This document shows, in pieces, positions 1 through 9,396 of a stretch of 24,841 bases of DNA; position 1 is the stretch's first letter, and every line of letters starts with the position of its first letter. Below the pieces are notes generated by a model. The model searched no databases. It saw nothing but the letters and a program-made list of their open reading frames with translations, and was not told the origin of the DNA. Source of the stretch: Priapulus caudatus (Eukaryota; Priapulida; Priapulimorpha; Priapulimorphida; Priapulidae); contig NW_014577876.1 of the NCBI RefSeq assembly GCF_000485595.1, positions 1 to 24,841 on the forward strand, written 5' to 3'. A program made the translations under genes and the position numbers.

Positions 1-285
1 CACGCACACGCACATACACGCTGATACGCGCGCACGCACACGCACATACACGCTGATACGCGCGCACGCACACGCACATACACGCAGATACGCGCGCACG
101 CACACGCACATACACACAGCTACGCGCGCACGCACACGCACATACACGCTGATACGCGCGCACGCACACGCACATACACGCTGATACGCGCGCACGCACG
201 CACACGCACATACATACAGATACGCGCGCACGCACGCACACTGCTCGCACGCACACACACAGCTCGTTACGTACACAGCCATCGC
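1..285. repeat. 32-bp CA/CG/TA minisatellite, cut by the window edge
   Basis: Units begin at 1, 33, 65, 97, 129, 161 and 193 with few changes and then degrade into (CGCACA)-type sequence. The unit is almost entirely alternating purine-pyrimidine (CACGCACACG, CATACACG, TACGCGCG), which favours left-handed DNA. Confidence 0.9.
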
Positions 286-540
286 GCAACGACCTTTACT
301 TTAATTACCTTAATTACCTTAATTATCAATTACCTTATTTACCTTAATTAATACACTGCTGTCACATTCACATTGTCTGACCACCATACTACCGTCGGCC
401 GGGAAACCGCCGTGGATCGGAAACGATGTGCCGCCGAAAACCAGAGGTTAGGTTACTTCCTGTTTTCTATTCTCTTGACTTCAATTTCCAACTATATTAC
501 AACATGTTTATACCCGAGCCTAGCAGGCATGTGGGGCGCG
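286..540. other. No gene seen; short TTAATTACC repeat
   Basis: Around 300-350 the motif TTAATTACC or close variants recurs about five times. Nothing else is recognisable up to 540. Confidence 0.5.
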
Positions 541-927
541 TAAGGTGTAGTAAGGGTAAGGTAAGGTAAGGTGTAGTGAGATAGTAAGGCTAAGGTAAGG
601 TGTAGTGAGGTAGTAAGGTAAGTTAAGGTGTAGTAAGGGTAAGGTAAGGTGCAGTGAGGTAGTAAGGGTAAGGTAAGGTGTAGTGAGGTAGTAAAGGTAA
701 GGTAAGGTGTAGTGAGGTAGTAAGGGTTAGGTAAGGTGTAGTGAGATAGTAAGGGTTAGGTAAGGTAAGGTGTAGTGAGGTAGTAAGGGTAAGGTAAGGT
801 GTAGTGAGGTAGTAAGGGTTAGGTTAGGTAAAGTGTAGTGAGGTAGTAAGGGTTAGGTAAGGTGTAGTGAGGTAGTAAGGGTTAGGTAAGGTGTAGTGAG
901 GTAGTAAGGGTTAGGTAAGGTAAGGTG
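541..927. repeat. TAAGG/GTGTAGTGAGGTAG minisatellite
   Basis: About a dozen imperfect units of roughly 27-35 bp built from GTAGTGAGGTAGTAAGGG followed by one to three copies of TTAGG/TAAGG. Length varies through the number of TAAGG steps. The strand is G-rich with almost no C. Confidence 0.9.
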
Positions 928-1163
928 ATAGGCTGCTGCCGATAGTTCGTAGAGCTAGCAGAAGCGTAAACATGTAGATTCGGAGCAATTAGATGTCGTC
1001 GTGCGCCAGGGTATGCACTATTGCGGATTCTACCTTGGACCCGTGGTGAGATGTGATATTTGTGGAAAATTAGCCTGATGCGTGACGTCGCATTCTGTTT
1101 GCTCGTAAAACGACCTAGAGTCCCTTGATGTACTATATATATATATATATATATATTATATAT

Positions 1164-1194
<31 letters not shown>

Positions 1195-1305
1195 CTATGC
1201 AATTTTCCTATTGCTTAAGCGTGTAAGGTGCGCTCGCTCGTTCCGTGCTGGGCTTAACGTTGCTCTTGTTGTCTCTCTCATGCTTCCTGTTGTTCATAAG
1301 TGTTA
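928..1305. other. No gene seen; (AT)n microsatellite
   Basis: Unique-looking sequence with an (AT)n/TATTATAT tract at 1133-1194. The reverse-strand open frame here is largely translated AT repeat. Confidence 0.6.
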
Positions 1306-1530
1306 CTCCCCCCCTCCTCCCTCCCCTCCCCATCCCTCTCTCCCTCCCTCCTCCCTCCTCCCTCCTCCTCCCTTCTTCTCCCCTCCTCTCCTTCCCATCC
1401 CTCCTTCCGCCCTCCCTCCCTCCCTCGTCTCACCTCCGTTCTCTCCCTCCCTCTCTCCTTCCTCCCCCCTCCTCCTCCCTCCCTCCCTCCTCCCTCTTCC
1501 TTCCCTCCCTCCCCTCCCTCCCCTCCCCTC
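1306..1530. repeat. Long C/T-only tract (CCT/CTCC repeat)
   Basis: About 225 bases of almost pure pyrimidine on the + strand, with only a few purines. Open frames on both strands through it are low-complexity Ser/Pro/Leu or Gly/Glu/Arg and are artefacts. Such tracts can form triplex DNA. Confidence 0.9.
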
Positions 1531-2175
1531 ACCCCGCTATTATTAAACGTTCTTGTCAAGTGCGTATATTCCTCACCGCTATGTGCGTGTTGACGTTGCG
1601 AAGCTACTGCTTTACTGACATCCTATATTTAACGTGCCAATAAAAAGAGCATCTATATTGATAAACACACAGGTACTCGCATATCCTTGGCGAAGCTCTA
1701 ACGAATCAGTGATGAAGTCGTGTTATCAACTCATCTCGAAACATTTCATTAAGTTTTTCAATCGCGCTCTTTTTGTGTGTACGTATAGTCACTTCGAGTT
1801 GATCTAACTGAAAAGGTGTGATTAACCTTCCATAAGTTCTTCTATAAATATAATGAAATGCAGAGAGAGAACATTTGGTTATTACAAAATTACTCGGCCG
1901 AAAATCGATAATGGAATTTGACCGCTGGTTCCGTCGGCTGCTCGGTCGTTAATGACGTATAGAGTGAGGTCACGTGTGCGTGAATGGATGGACTCGTTCT
2001 GTAACTCGCTTATTGAAGCGGTGGCGGTTCTCCACGTATTTGACGCCCAACGCCTCATGACAAGAGTCATAGTATGGTCATAGGAGAATCCTATTACTAT
2101 ATAATCTATAATATAATCTCCTGTTGTGTACTCTTGGCCATACTCTACCGACGCCCTATCAGTATCAGCGAGCAG

Positions 2176-2177
<2 letters not shown>
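1531..2177. other. No gene seen
   Basis: About 650 bases with no coding signal I trust. AATAAA occurs at 1639-1644 without an associated gene. Confidence 0.5.
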
Positions 2178-2208
<31 letters not shown>

Positions 2209-2330
2209 TGGTGTGTGTGTGCGATTCTGTGTGTTGGCGTGTGCGTGTGCGTTGCGTGTGCGTGCTGCGTGTGAGTGTGGTCGGGCGTGCGTGCGTGTGT
2301 GCGTGCTGTGCGTGACTGGTGCGTGGGAGG
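2178..2330. repeat. (TG)n-type microsatellite with CG variants
   Basis: TG dinucleotides interrupted by GCG and GTGCG steps. It produces Cys/Val-rich open frames in several frames. Confidence 0.9.
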
Positions 2331-2464
2331 GCGTTGCGTACGTCATGGTGCAGTGACGCACACGCGCCACCGCTCCGTCATTTCGGCAGTGCATTAGCGA
2401 GGCCTCGACCCACACACTTGTCGGTCGCTTCCCGTGGAGACCATGAGTGGCCATTAGCTGCTGG

Positions 2465-2966
2465 TTCGAGGAGGCTGTCTTCCTCTGCCTCGTCAGCTGC
2501 GAGAGGAAGCGAATGTCTTTCCTCTACCTCGTCAAGGCGGCAGAGAGGAAGCCGTCTTCCTCTGTATCAGCGGCCAGAGAGAAAGCTGTCTTCTCTGCCT
2601 CGTCAAGGCTGCCATGGAGAGGCAATCTGTTCTTCCTTACCTCGTCAAGCGCGCCAGAGAAGAAGCTGTCTTCCTCTGCCTTTATCAAGCGCGCCAGAGA
2701 GGAAGCTGTCTTCCTTACCTCGTCAAGCGGCCGAGAGGAAGCGTCTTGCCTTCTGCCTCGTCAAGCTGCCAGAGAGGAAGCTGTCTTCCTCTACCTCGTC
2801 AAGCGGCCAGAGAGGAAGCTGTCTTCCTCTGCCTTATCAAGCGGCCAGAGAGGAAGCTGTCTTCCTCTGCCTCGTCAAGCGGCCAGAGAGGAAGCTGTCT
2901 TCCTCTACCTCGTCAAGCGGCCAGAGAGGAAGCTGTCTTCCTCTGCCTCGTCAAGCGGCCAGAGAG
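2465..2966. repeat. 38-bp hairpin-forming minisatellite
   Basis: About 13 units. The regular unit (from about 2770) is 38 bp: CCAGAGAGGAAGCTGTCTTC followed by CTCTACCTCGTCAAGCGG. The first units are more divergent and of variable length. Each unit holds AGAGGAAG-CTGT-CTTCCTCT, a perfect 8-bp stem with a 4-nt loop. The unit is not a multiple of three and has no stops, which explains the long open frames on the + strand; these are not genes. Confidence 0.92.
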
Positions 2967-3016
2967 ACGGACGAGCGAAGCGATGCTCGCCAGAGATGAC
3001 GTGCTTGTCTGCTGCT

Positions 3017-3268
3017 GCCCACACGCACACACGCGCGCACGCACACGCGCGCGCACACACACCGCGCCACGCACACACACGCGCACGCACACGCGCCACG
3101 ACACGCGCGCACGCACCACTGCGCGCCGCACGCACAAACACGCCACACGCGCGCGCGCCACTACACACACAGCCAGGCAACACACCACACACACACACCA
3201 CACACACACACACAACACACACACCACACACACACAACACACACACACACACGCAGGCACGCACACAC

Positions 3269-3302
<34 letters not shown>

Positions 3303-3350
3303 ACATCACACACACGCACACGCACCACGCACCCACACGCACGCCGCGGC
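3017..3350. repeat. (CA)n/(CG)n microsatellite block
   Basis: About 330 bases of CA, CG and CCA steps following the 38-bp array. No coding content. Confidence 0.9.
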
Positions 3351-3561
3351 GCCGTCAGCGCTAATATCTACGCCTCACTACATCACCATCATCACTCGTG
3401 CGTCTAGCATACATATAAATAATTATCACGAGCTGTTTATTAGCTCTTATAATTATGTATAGCATCAAGATATAGCATTACATTACATTTCCTCTGAATC
3501 AAAATCATACCTGGTGACGATTACCCTAGTTTTCTCTCCATACGGGATTACTGGCCCTCAG

Positions 3562-3810
3562 AGGGTCTATGTCCCCAGGGTATGCACGGAACGTACCCTG
3601 GGTCGGTTTTCCGGCCGGGCGCTACTATTTAACCGGAACGCTACCCTGGTACTATCTAATATGCGGACCGTACCTCGCCTTACTCCACTAACGAGTCTAG
3701 GAGTCGCTACGCCTAACTTCCTACCCTAACTATATTCTACCATAACCTACCTAACCATATCAAATAGTTACAGGTTACGTTCCGGCAGTACCCTGGGGGA
3801 CATAGACCCT
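3562..3810 (-). mobile_element. Non-autonomous inverted-repeat element, copy 1 (249 bp)
   Basis: Begins AGGGTCTATGTCCCC and ends GGGGGACATAGACCCT. The terminal repeats continue inward through CGGAACGTACCCTGG and CCGGCAGTACCCTGG. The interior matches the second copy at 15250-15429 in the opposite orientation, including CTATCTAATATG, GGACCGTACCTCGCC and ACTCCACTAA. No coding capacity and no convincing target duplication. This copy has extra sequence near its left end. Confidence 0.8.
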
Positions 3811-4689
3811 ATCCGTACAATGGCTCTAGTTGCATAGTAAATGTGCGTATTTGAGAGGCAACCCGTCAGTCAGGTGACAGACTAAAAGGTGCCAGGCAGG
3901 GACTTGGAACGCGTCTATACTTAGCCTCCGGGAATAGCGCGCAGGTACAAATCCTCTCCAACTGTTATGTCTTTTATTTTCTTAATGCGTTAATGGGTTG
4001 CGTTTCTGCCTAGTGCAGACCTGCGACTTTCTCATGCAACTACTCGACAGCGTTCTAGAATCGCTGTCAGGTTGTATGAATAAATCGCAGGCCTGTGCTA
4101 GGATTCACCGGCTGGCGCATCGCAGTGTTGCTCCGGTGTTATAGCGACTTCCCCCCCCCCCGGGCCCCCCACCGAAGTTTTTCGTTTTTTAAGACGCAGT
4201 GCAGAAGTGCGTGTTTACGCCATAAGATCCATTCCGTGACCTAGCTCTGTTTATTGGAACGTGTGCCCCGGGTGTTCGCCTAGTGGTGGCAAGTCGCCTG
4301 CAATATTTTTTACGGGGCTGGAGTTTCTGTTTGCCTTCCCACTCGAGTTGTTTGCCGCTTGCCTTATTGGCTGCGGTTCGATCGGATTTGAGTTTCGCTA
4401 ATGCTATTAATAGTATTTCTGTACGGTAACGGTCGCTCACATCTCTTCACGATGTTTTTGTGTGATTGCAGCGGTTTGCTTCCCCGGAGTTTCACCCCGC
4501 TTTTGCCTACAAAGTTATTATGACGAGGTGCTGGTACGGTACACTCATCTCATCGTGGTCATATAGGAGCATTGCGCGGTCAGTGCTAATAATATGCAAC
4601 AGCTGGCATTTGCATCACCAAGGCATCCCGTTATGTAATGCGGGGCCTCGCCATCAACAAAGGCTTTTATTATCTGCCGTTGATTTCTC
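3811..4689. other. No gene seen; contains hairpin and a C/G run
   Basis: Apart from the hairpin at 4009-4102, it holds a run of C then G then C around 4151-4171. The 83-codon reverse frame at 4189-4440 matches no family I know. Confidence 0.5.
4009..4102. repeat. 94-nt imperfect hairpin
   Basis: Left arm 4009-4052 (starts CCTAGTGCAGACCTGCGAC), loop around 4053-4061 (TTCTAGAAT), right arm 4062-4102 (ends ATCGCAGGCCTGTGCTAGG). About 34 of 41 right-arm positions pair if G-U is allowed, with one 3-nt bulge. It may be a tiny MITE remnant or a precursor-like RNA hairpin. Confidence 0.6.
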
Positions 4690-4884
4690 ATCAACGACGG
4701 GCAACTGCCTGCGTTGCTTTTGTACCAGTCATGCTTTATTACCCGCTTTCTTCTCTCTCTCTCTCTCTGTCTCTCTCTTCCTCTCCTCGGTCTCTGCACT
4801 GCGCATGCATGCGATTTGTCACGTACGCCAAACCACAACCCTGGTGCAATTTTCCCGCGACGCTGCGCAGGCGCGTCTTTGTCG

Positions 4885-4906
4885 GTCACGTGACGCTGTG
4901 ACGTCA
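4885..4906. promoter_or_regulatory. E-box plus CRE pair in the upstream duplicate
   Basis: GTCACGTGAC at 4885-4894 and TGACGTCA at 4899-4906, with the same 4-bp gap as in the downstream copy. An NRF1-like TGCGCATGC lies at 4800-4808. Confidence 0.45.
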
Positions 4907-5729
4907 CCGGCGCTGTGTGGGAAGCGGCCGGTGGCTGACTGCTGCATTTGTCTCATATCGACCGAAGCGGCCTGTAGTGTGCTTATGTTCAACGTTGGAT
5001 TGTTGCATGATTATTTTCGGGCACTAGTCGGTACTATAGCATCGATATATAGAAATACTGCCTTACGAATATATCGCGCGTATTATTGTGTGTGCAAAAA
5101 AAAGTTATATTTGTGCAAGTAATGTAGTTGGTGGAGCTCTATCTATAATATCTTCCGCGTATCTGAATCAGACGCGGTCACAGCCTGTGGATTGATTGAA
5201 AGTTTACGTTCATTCGAGACCCAGGCGCTGCCGACCTGCGAATCCCACAAAGTGCGTTGGCGCAAATGCGAAAACACTACCGTTACGTAGTATTCGCCGT
5301 ACATCGTTGCGAATTGCTGCTTACCGCAGTGTTGGCTCCGCCGGAGTTCCGTACTTTGCATAATGGCAGCTGAGACAACAGTAAGGCTCTCTGGTTGTTT
5401 ACACAAACTTGGGGCTTCATCCACCGAACACATAAGTTGAGATATCTCGACACTAGAGACACTGTGCAAGCTCCCCAGGTGTCACACGTTTTTCGGCCGC
5501 TCTCCTATAGAGTGCGCCACCCGTTCCAAGCGCTGAACAAGGTCTGCGTCGACGCCCGCATACGAGGTCAGCGAGAGAATTGCTGCGGCGGTACCGATCC
5601 TGGGAATGATTCCGGAGGGCGGCGGTATGGCAGCGTCGAGCACCGCGCCAGGTGTACGCCCGCGCAAAGCGTCACAACATCCGTCGCGCTTCGCCGCGCG
5701 CATAAGGTTGCCGGGCTTTCTCCCCGGAG

Positions 5730-5905
5730 ATGGCGCCACCGTCTGATGAGGGCTGTCTCCGCCCGCGCTGCGAAGCCGCGGCGCACAGCTCTGCGTCAGA
5801 TAGCCGCCAGAGGGTCGCCACTGATCAGGCCCGCAACGGCGAGAGGTCAATGGTTCGGATTCCTCTTTCTAGCTCCTGCCGGTTCGGCTAGACTGAAGCA
5901 CATCC
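5730..5905 (+). pseudogene. Degraded copy of AMPK gamma exon 1
   Basis: Matches exon 1 from the same CCCCGGAGATGGC start context to the same CC-GTACGT donor (donor GT at 5906). It is 176 nt against 154, a difference of 22, so the frame from its ATG is shifted against exon 2. That frame also meets TAG at the GGCTAG near 5888-5893. The segment GATAGCCGCCAGAGG is shared, after which single-base and longer indels accumulate. A different frame, from ATG 5746, is open to the donor and leaves phase 1, so it could join exon 2 in frame with an unrelated 53-residue N-terminus. Confidence 0.6.
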
Positions 5906-6090
5906 GTACGTTTTCTTACAGCTGTGGCTTATATGGCCCGGCAGCCGGGCACGGTCTCGATTCCTAAAATGCCCGCCGTTTTTAAATTTAAGGCGTTACT
6001 CGAAGACCGTGGCGCCGCTGCGGCGGCATCATAGCCACAGCGTTTTCCTCTATCGGCAACAGTGAGAGCGTGAGAGAGGGGGAGGGGGAA

Positions 6091-7177
6091 TGTGGGAATA
6101 TGAGTTCGGGTTGAAGAGAAGAGTGAGGGTGTGGAGGTGGAGCAGAAAAGGAATGAGTGGGTGGAGGAGGAAAGCAGTGTAAGATGACCTGGAGGTGGAG
6201 AGAAAAGAATGAGTTGGGTTGGAGGAGAGAAGGCTTGAGCATGGAACTAAATAATGGGGTTGGATGAGAACCTATGTCATTTTTCATTGAGAACGGCGTC
6301 GACGCTAATGCATGCTTATTTGCCTTGCATTAGCGGCGGCGCACGCTGTACCCCCGCAGCGTTCACATGTGTCGCACTTTGCTCATCGCATGCTTTCCCG
6401 TCCCTGTTTGATCAGCACTTCCGTTCCCTGCTCTGCAAGCCAGTTAGCAGTTGCTTGGGCTTCCTGCAGTGCAATTCTTTGAGCATCAGGAAACCAGAGT
6501 ATAGCAGTCAATGCTTGGATTTAGCAGGTTTTAGCTGGATGGTGCTTCCGGAGTTGCTTATGTTGCTTCAATTTATGGCCGATACAGCTATAGCAACGCG
6601 TTGTATGCGGTAACATCCCAGTTATATACAGCCGAGAAATTTCATGTGCTCTTTGTGGGATGAAGGGCGGCAACTCTACTGCAGTCACAGGCACTTGGAG
6701 CGTTTGCAATAAAATGTCCCTTGTCTCAGACGGCGTCTTCCTTCACTCCTTCCTCCTCCCCGCGCACCACCGTTCTTCCCCACGCTCCGACTTCCTCCTC
6801 CCGCGTCGCCATCTCACTCTCCGCTCCCGCCCCGCCTTCGCTCCCGTCGCCAACCCTCACCGCCGCAGCCTTCTCCGTCCGCCGCCACCCCTCCTCCCCC
6901 ACCTCCCACCTCCTCTGCCCGCCGCACCCTCGCTCCGCGCCCCGCTTACTCGCCGTCGGCCACCCTCTCTCCCCGCCGCGCACCTTTCCTCACGCCCCGC
7001 CTATCCTCTCCTGCCGCCACCTCGTCTCCCCGCCCACCTCCACCTTTCCTCCCCGCCACCAGCCTTCGCTCTCCGCCCCGCCTTGCCTCGCTCCTGCCGC
7101 CACCCCTCCTCCTCCCGCCTTCCTCGCTCCCGCCGCCGACCTTCGTCGCCCATCGGATGCTGATGCATGGCAGGGCA
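6091..7177. other. No gene seen; purine-rich tract and C-rich tract
   Basis: 6060-6240 is G/A-rich. 6730-7140 is a long C-rich tract (CCGCC, CTCCTCC, CCGCCACC) whose Pro/Arg/Ser open frames on both strands are compositional. In between (6250-6720) is mixed sequence with AATAAA at 6709-6714 and no recognised product. Confidence 0.55.
6681..6716 (-). repeat. 35-bp inverted partner of 9561-9595
   Basis: GCAGTCACAGGCACTTGGAG followed by CGTTTGCAATAAAAT. Its reverse complement matches 9561-9595 with very few differences (24 of the outer 25 bases identical). The pair brackets duplicate B. Confidence 0.75.
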
Positions 7178-7325
7178 CGAGCGGCAACTAACCGCTGGCA
7201 TTGCTTTTGTAGCCAGTCATGCTTATTGCTCGCGTTCTTGTCTCTCTCTCTGCTCTCTCCTCCCCCCCCCCGGCGTGCTCTGCTCTGCCGTTCGCGGGCA
7301 TGCACCTTCTCGCGTTGCCGCGCAC

Positions 7326-7334
7326 TGCGCATGC
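7326..7334. promoter_or_regulatory. NRF1-like site TGCGCATGC
   Basis: Close to the NRF1 consensus YGCGCAYGCGCR. It is present in both copies of the promoter segment. Here it is separated from the E-box and CRE by the 1-kb insertion at 7360-8400; in the upstream copy it is about 80 bp from them. Confidence 0.3.
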
Positions 7335-7359
7335 ACGCGAGTTGTCACATACGCCAAAC

Positions 7360-8400
7360 GACATACCCAAACTTCCACGACAGATGACGAAGCATGACGG
7401 CTCTCCGCTAATGGCTCATTATAAGCTTCTTTGCTCAATCTACCGCTGGGCTACACAGCAGATTTCCGTTACACTTTTTGTAAACGCTTTTGTACTTAAC
7501 AAGTTTTAGCAGACGGGCAGCCACGGTTTAGCTCCGTATCCTATGTAATAAGATTTGACTAATAAGAAGTTGCAAAGATTTTAAAAATCCAATCTATTCA
7601 TTTTATGAAAAATTAGAATAAAATAGTGATAACGAAACTAGTGTGCGTATTGTGCGCCCATATTACTACTTTTTCAAATCATGCGCGTGTTGTAACGAAA
7701 TCTCCATTGCTGTATTTCTCCGGAGCTCTGTCCCATTTATGATGCTCTGGTTGTGGTCAACGACTGCATGCAGTGGCACCTTGCGTACACTCAGGATACC
7801 ACTGCCCCCAGAGGTCGGCCCAAGTTTTGGAAAGTCCAAGAAAGGGAGCCAGCAATCCAGAGAAAGGCGAGCCAGCATTGGCCACACATCCAAGAAAGGG
7901 CGAGGCCAGGTCCATCGCGCGTTTTTTTGCGGCAGTGCGCAAAACGGAAAAAAGTTGTGGCGGGCTGCGATATGTGTTTTGTGCGCGGCACACCACCATT
8001 TTTTCCATAAGTATACAATGTAAAGATGCAATCGTTTTATCGCCTTTTAATTGCTCCGCTGGAAATCAAAGTACATCAAGCAAGAACGGCAAATTTAGTA
8101 ATTTACTGATTTTCACTGATGTACATTTTCATAATGGCTGAAAATGTTAGCAACCGGGAGGCTTCTGAACGCATGCATTCCGCGGCACCGGAGCAGCGTA
8201 TCATACGCGGGAGTCTGCCGACGGTGAGACCGGGAGACTTGGACGTTGCTGCCACTGCCACAATGGCTAGGCACTATTTTTAAGAGCATATAAATGCACC
8301 AATATGCTTATATATTGATAGTTTGATGATATATATATATATATATTAATTTATATATATATATGCTTATATGTTGATTTATATAGATTTATATGCTCTG
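7360..8400. other. 1.04-kb insertion (or sequence lost from the other copy)
   Basis: Present between two points that are adjacent in the upstream duplicate. No terminal inverted repeats or clear target duplication were seen. It includes a purine-rich stretch with internal similarity (about 7826-7914), an AT microsatellite (about 8325-8395) and no recognisable gene. Short open frames on both strands around 7643-8141 overlap one another and match nothing I know. Confidence 0.5.
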
Positions 8401-8452
8401 CCACAACCCTGGTGCAATTTTCGGCCGAAGCTGCGCAGGCGGGTGTTTGTCG

Positions 8453-8462
8453 GTCACGTGAC
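8453..8462. promoter_or_regulatory. Palindromic E-box GTCACGTGAC
   Basis: Perfect 10-bp palindrome identical to the CLEAR/M-box consensus bound by TFEB/TFE3/MITF-type bHLH-Zip factors (USF also binds CACGTG). It is conserved at 4885-4894 in the upstream copy. Its centre is 13 bp from that of the CRE. Binding is inferred from the motif only. Confidence 0.5.
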
Positions 8463-8466
8463 GCTG

Positions 8467-8474
8467 TGACGTCA
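8467..8474. promoter_or_regulatory. Consensus CRE TGACGTCA
   Basis: Full palindromic cAMP-response element, the CREB/ATF site. The same site with the same spacing to the E-box is at 4899-4906 in the upstream copy, although the flanking sequence differs by substitutions and indels. Confidence 0.5.
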
Positions 8475-9242
8475 CCCGCGCTGTGTGGGACGCGGCCGGT
8501 GACTGAATGTCTTTGTCTGATATCGACGAAGCTTGATGTGATGTTTTTATGTTCAACGTTGGATTGTTGCATGATTATTTTCGCACTAGTCGGTACTATA
8601 GCATCAATATATAGAAATACTGCTTGCGCTTATTATTGTGTGTGCAAAAAAAGTTATATTTGTGCAAGTAAAGTAGTGGCGCTCTATCTAGGCCTAGGCC
8701 TATATTTTCCGCGTATCTGAATCGGACGCCATCACAGCCTGTGTATTGATTGGAGTTTACGTATCATGTCATTCGGAGAACCCAGCGCTCCACGACTGCG
8801 AATCCCACAAAGTGCGTGCCAAATCGGAAACACTACCGTTACGTAGTATTCGCACGTACATCGTTGCGAATGCTCTTCCGCAGTGTTGCTCGCCAGGAGT
8901 CCGTACTTTGGCATAAAGCGGCTGAGACAGGCAGTCAGGCTCTCTGTTGTCTACACAAACTTGGAGCTTCATCCCCGAACATATAAGTTGAGACCTCGAC
9001 ACTAGAGACATTACATGTGCAATCAGTGTCAACATCGGTCGCTCGCCTATAGAGTGTGCCACCCGTTCCACAAGATCCACGTCGACCCGCACGAGTCAGC
9101 GAGAGAATTGCTCGGCAGTCCGATCCTGGGAACGATTTCGGAGCGGCGGGATGGCAGCGTCGAGCCGCGCCAGGTGTATGCGTGCAAGCGTCACAACTCC
9201 GTCGCCTGGCCGCACCATAAGGTTGCCGGCTTCTCCCCGGAG

Positions 9243-9396
9243 ATGGCTCCACCGCTCTGCGAGGGCGTCTCCGGCGCGCTGCCGGAGCCGGCGTCGGATA
9301 GCCGCCAGAGGTCGCCACCACTAACCAGGCGGCGGACGGAGAGCAATGGTTCGGATTCCTCTTCTAGCTCCTCCGGTTCTGAGATGAAGCACTTCC
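9243..9396 (+). CDS. PRKAG: AMPK gamma exon 1 (start codon, disordered N-terminus)
   Basis: Encodes residues 1-51 plus the first base of codon 52. The ATG has a good context (G at -3, G at +4). The peptide starts MAPPLCEG and continues through [14 protein letters not shown] into a serine run before GSEMKHF, which looks disordered and phosphorylatable. The exon ends TTC-C before the donor GTACGT at 9397. This leaves phase 1, and exon 2 completes the codon as CGC (Arg). An in-frame ATG at 9015 would add 76 residues, but its context is poor (T at -3, T at +4), and the matching stretch in the upstream duplicate differs by indels, which suggests untranslated leader. I recognised no homologue for this peptide; the assignment rests on frame, donor, phase and position. 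Confidence 0.7.

Larger units (their letters stand above)
4690..6090 (+). repeat. Duplicate A of the AMPK gamma promoter / first-exon segment
   Basis: Alignable by eye with 7178-7359 plus 8401-9455. Landmarks shared in order: GCATTGCTTTTGTA-like / CAGTCATGC, a (CT)n tract, TGCGCATGC, CACAACCCTGGTGCAATTTT, the E-box and CRE, GTTCAACGTTGGATTGTTGC, GTGTGTGCAAAAAAA, ACTACCGTTACGTAGTATTC, GTGCGCCACCCGTTCC-like, the exon-1 region, and CGGCAACAGTG followed by a G/A-rich tract. Differences are largely small indels. The copy is uninterrupted and somewhat longer than the downstream one. Confidence 0.85.
8401..9242 (+). promoter_or_regulatory. Promoter / 5' leader region of the AMPK gamma gene
   Basis: This 840-bp stretch lies directly before the start codon and is CpG-rich. 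It carries the E-box and CRE listed separately. It is alignable with 4832-5729 in the upstream duplicate, apart from many small indels. No TATA box was seen, so the start site cannot be placed. A 5' UTR intron is possible. The small open frame at 8412-8720 is not kept in frame between the two copies. Confidence 0.5.

Noticed and set aside
541-927. TGAGGTAGTA matches the first bases of let-7 miRNA, many times
   Set aside because: It is part of a minisatellite unit, has no hairpin, and the rest of the let-7 sequence is absent.
541-927. TTAGG/GGGTTAGG motifs as possible interstitial telomere repeat
   Set aside because: The motif is interspersed in a longer unit with GTGTAGTGAGGTAG and never forms a pure TTAGGG or TTAGG run.
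2319-3462. Three overlapping open frames of 226-305 codons on the + strand
   Set aside because: They are translations of the 38-bp minisatellite and the CA/CG block; three frames are open at once because the unit lacks stops and is not a multiple of three.
3867-3964. tRNA-Leu-like stretch with a near box B (GGTACAAATCC)
   Set aside because: The acceptor stem pairs poorly, length is wrong and box A is weak. At best a decayed tRNA or SINE fragment.
4466-5122. 218-codon open frame, with a partial counterpart at 8412-8720
   Set aside because: The two copies share DNA but indels shift the frame between them, the opposite of what a coding sequence would show.
6660-7332. Several Pro/Arg/Ser-rich open frames on both strands
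   Set aside because: They follow from a C-rich tract lacking stop codons; they overlap in all frames and match no protein.
9015-9242. In-frame upstream ATG extending AMPK gamma by 76 residues
   Set aside because: Poor start context and no frame conservation with the duplicated copy; ATG 9243 has a much better context.
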